From an uncultured Alphaproteobacteria bacterium (GTDB taxonomy: Bacteria; Pseudomonadota; Alphaproteobacteria; Caulobacterales; Caulobacteraceae): a stretch of DNA of 64,000 bases. The notes under the pieces were generated by a model, which ran no database searches, was not told the origin of the DNA, and was given only the letters and a program-made list of their open reading frames with translations. A program made the translations under genes and the position numbers. The stretch is taken from positions 58,210 to 122,209 of the forward strand of contig CAIJOB010000041.1 of the NCBI GenBank assembly GCA_903822175.1, given 5' to 3'. Positions 62,397-64,000 of this stretch are shown piece after piece (position 1 is the stretch's first letter; every line of letters begins with the position of its first letter).

Positions 62397-63143
62397 ATGG
62401 CGAAGCTTCAGACAATCCTCACCCCCGACCGGCTCGCCGAATATCAGCGCGAGGGTGTCGTGCGACTGCCCAGCGGGGTCCCCACGCGCGATGTGGAGGC
62501 CATGGCCGCCACCCTGCGGCGCAAGATCGAAGCGCGGCCCAAGCCCGGCGCCCGGCCCTCGCAGCTCTCGTCGCGCACCGGCGAGTTCGACGCCATGGCC
62601 AGCTCCACCGTGCGGGCGGTGTTCGACGAACTCCTCGGCGATTGGGAGGAACCGGACCATTGGGGCCTGCCCCTGGTCAGCTTCCACACCGGCGAGGCGC
62701 AGTGGGATGTACCCTATCAGCACTGGCACATCGACCTGGGCGCCCGGCCACAGGACCCGCGCCTGGCGCGCCTGTTCGTCGTGCTGGCGCCTTCGCGGCC
62801 CGGTGGCGGCGGAACGGGCTATATCGCCGGCTCGCACCGGCTGATCCAGCCTCAGATGCAGGCCGCGGGCCGCGCGCTGCCCTCGGCGCAGGTTCGTAAG
62901 GCACTGGCGGCCCGGTCACCCTGGTTTGCCGCCCTGACGGCGCGACCATCGGGCGAAGACCGGGTGCGGCGCTTCATGGAAGACGGCGCGGAGTTGGACG
63001 GCGTGCCCGTCCGCGTCTGCGAGATGCTCGGCGAACTTGGCGACGTCATCGTGATGCATCCGTTGCTGATGCATTCGCCCATGCCGAACGTGCTGGCGAC
63101 GCCCCGGATGATGCTGGCGCAGTTCGTTTACGGGCGCAGCTAG
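62397..63143 (+). CDS. Phytanoyl-CoA dioxygenase (PhyH)-like 2OG-Fe(II) oxygenase
   Basis: 248 residues, cytoplasmic. The iron-binding HxD pair is His111-x-Asp113 in YQHWHIDLG, the distal His lies in MHPLLMHSPMPN near residue 228, and the Arg in TPRMMLAQF is the probable 2-oxoglutarate ligand. The GGGGTGYIAGSHRLI segment between them is typical of PhyH proteins. The substrate is unknown. Its start lies 23 bases after the rpmG terminator; the stop overlaps the convergent pleD by 4 bases. Confidence 0.85.
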   Translation: MAKLQTILTPDRLAEYQREGVVRLPSGVPTRDVEAMAATLRRKIEARPKPGARPSQLSSRTGEFDAMASSTVRAVFDELLGDWEEPDHWGLPLVSFHTGEAQWDVPYQHWHIDLGARPQDPRLARLFVVLAPSRPGGGGTGYIAGSHRLIQPQMQAAGRALPSAQVRKALAARSPWFAALTARPSGEDRVRRFMEDGAELDGVPVRVCEMLGELGDVIVMHPLLMHSPMPNVLATPRMMLAQFVYGRS

Positions 63144-64000
63144 GCCGCTTTCGCGATCACACGGTTGCGGCCGTGGGCCTTGGCTTCGTACATCGCCTCG
63201 TCCGCCCGCTTGATCAGCTTGAGCGGGGTGTCCTCGGCGAGGCTCGCGGCCACGCCGATGGAAATGGTGACGGTGAGCAACTCCTCGCCGCCCAGCACGC
63301 GGAACGGCGACCCAGCGACGTGCAGGCGGATACGCTCGGCGATGCGGTGGGCGTGGGAAAGCTCGGTCTCCGGCATCACCACCACAAATTCCTCGCCGCC
63401 GAAGCGGACCGGCAGGTCGATGGCGCGGACGTTGGAGGCCAGGCGCACGGCGAACTCGCGCAGCACCTCGTCGCCCACGCCGTGGCCGAAGCTGTCGTTG
63501 ATCTTCTTGAAGTGGTCGATGTCGATGACCAGCAACGCCACCGGATCGGACCCGCCCACAACCGCGCGGCGGACGAGCGCGTCGAGCTGGCTCTCCATGT
63601 AGCGGCGGTTGTGCAGGCCGGTGAGCTGGTCGGTGACCGCCAGCTCGAGCGACTGGTCGAGGTTCTCGCGCAGATAGTCGGTGTAGCGCTTGCGGCGGAT
63701 CTGGGTCTTCACCCGCGCCGCCAGCTCCTGCGGATCGATGGGGCGCGGCAGGACGTCGTTGACGCCGATCTCCAGCGCCTTCACCAGCCGGGGCCGCTCG
63801 TCGAAATCGACGATGGCCAGGATCGGCAGGCTGCGGGTGGCCTCGTCGCTGCGGATCTGGGCGGCGAAGCGCAGGCCGTCGAAGCGCAGGCCGTCGAAGC
63901 TCTTGGCCGCGGCGTTGACGATGATCAGGTCGACAGGACCGTGGGCCGCCATCATGGCGGTCTCGGGCGTGGTCTCGATGATCGGGCGATGTTCGATGGC
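63140..64000 (-). CDS. pleD: Response regulator PleD (REC-REC-GGDEF), 5' end outside window
   Basis: 287 residues are present and the frame is still open at the right edge, so the first receiver domain and part of the second lie outside. The visible part has the second receiver (VNAAAKSFDGLRF..., ILAIVDFDERPR, ALEIGVNDVLPRPIDPQEL), then the GGDEF domain: DQLTGLHNRRYM, IDIDHFKKINDSFGH, the inhibitory I-site RAID and the active-site FGGEEF, five residues apart as in PleD of Caulobacter. It makes c-di-GMP during the swarmer-to-stalked transition. A 15-base tandem duplication is seen at 63866-63895. Confidence 0.95.
   Translation of the reverse strand, partial: AIEHRPIIETTPETAMMAAHGPVDLIIVNAAAKSFDGLRFDGLRFAAQIRSDEATRSLPILAIVDFDERPRLVKALEIGVNDVLPRPIDPQELAARVKTQIRRKRYTDYLRENLDQSLELAVTDQLTGLHNRRYMESQLDALVRRAVVGGSDPVALLVIDIDHFKKINDSFGHGVGDEVLREFAVRLASNVRAIDLPVRFGGEEFVVVMPETELSHAHRIAERIRLHVAGSPFRVLGGEELLTVTISIGVAASLAEDTPLKLIKRADEAMYEAKAHGRNRVIAKAA
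63866..63895. repeat. 15-base tandem duplication inside pleD
   Basis: The unit GAAGCGCAGGCCGTC occurs twice in direct succession (63866-63880 and 63881-63895), followed by a partial third copy. It duplicates the residues FDGLR, so the protein reads FDGLRFDGLRF where Caulobacter PleD has, as far as I recall, FDGLRF once. The insertion is in frame and adds five residues to the second receiver domain. Confidence 0.8.

Noticed and set aside
1..64000. Prophage, insertion sequence, integron or CRISPR array
   Set aside because: No integrase, transposase, phage structural gene, Cas gene or regularly spaced repeats were found; the gene content is chromosomal housekeeping throughout.

Overview
The window is a GC-rich (clearly above 60 percent GC by eye), gene-dense stretch of bacterial chromosome. 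It looks like an alphaproteobacterium of the order Caulobacterales, most likely Phenylobacterium or a close relative of Caulobacter. The strongest sign is the right end, where a PleD-type REC-GGDEF response regulator sits next to rpmG, rnr, topA, dprA and plsY. Other signs are an EcfG-type sigma factor with a GGAAC/CGTT promoter, a PEP-CTERM protein with the arginine-rich tail usual in this group, and palindromic repeats of the kind scattered in these genomes. The genus is an inference; no 16S gene is present.

Layout. 1-7.5 kb: a PEP-CTERM protein (cut by the left edge), two exported peptidases (S9 and M20), an MBL-rhodanese protein and exported unknowns. 7.5-16.5 kb: an MmyB-type regulator divergent from an SDR protein, the dapA-smpB-GNAT operon, a soluble lytic transglycosylase, a TetR regulator, and two overlapping RNA methyltransferases. 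16.5-26.6 kb: a small Cys-rich exported protein divergent from a Tat-signal FMN alpha-hydroxy-acid dehydrogenase that carries a CXXCH motif, a redoxin/2OG-Fe(II) fusion, two MBL-fold hydrolases, hrpB, and an amino acid permease with a clear terminator. 26.6-32.6 kb: an OmpR-type two-component pair split by a palindromic repeat, a KGG stress protein, a fused EgtB-EgtD ergothioneine synthase, and an EcfG-like sigma factor whose own promoter and that of the next small gene both look EcfG-dependent. 32.6-40.6 kb: alpha/beta hydrolases, kynureninase, a hybrid histidine kinase, tRNA-Ser(GCT), a Sel1 protein and an RcnB-like protein. 40.6-48.6 kb: gatB and gatCA on either side of small exported proteins, ruvX, then pyrB with a dihydroorotase-like gene that has lost its metal ligands. 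48.6-64 kb: acyl-CoA ligase, ArsR regulator, plsY, dprA, topA, an Amj-type lipid II flippase, rnr, TMEM175, NUDIX, rpmG, a PhyH-like oxygenase and pleD (cut by the right edge).

Most of the window is ordinary housekeeping chromosome. I see no prophage, insertion sequence, CRISPR array or rRNA gene. The features that stand out are the possible flavocytochrome-c-like hydroxy-acid dehydrogenase, the single-chain EgtB-EgtD enzyme beside a stress sigma factor, the pseudo-dihydroorotase paired with PyrB, the redoxin-dioxygenase fusion, and several regulatory or repeat elements. Long open frames antisense to real genes are frequent because of the high GC content, and I have left them out.
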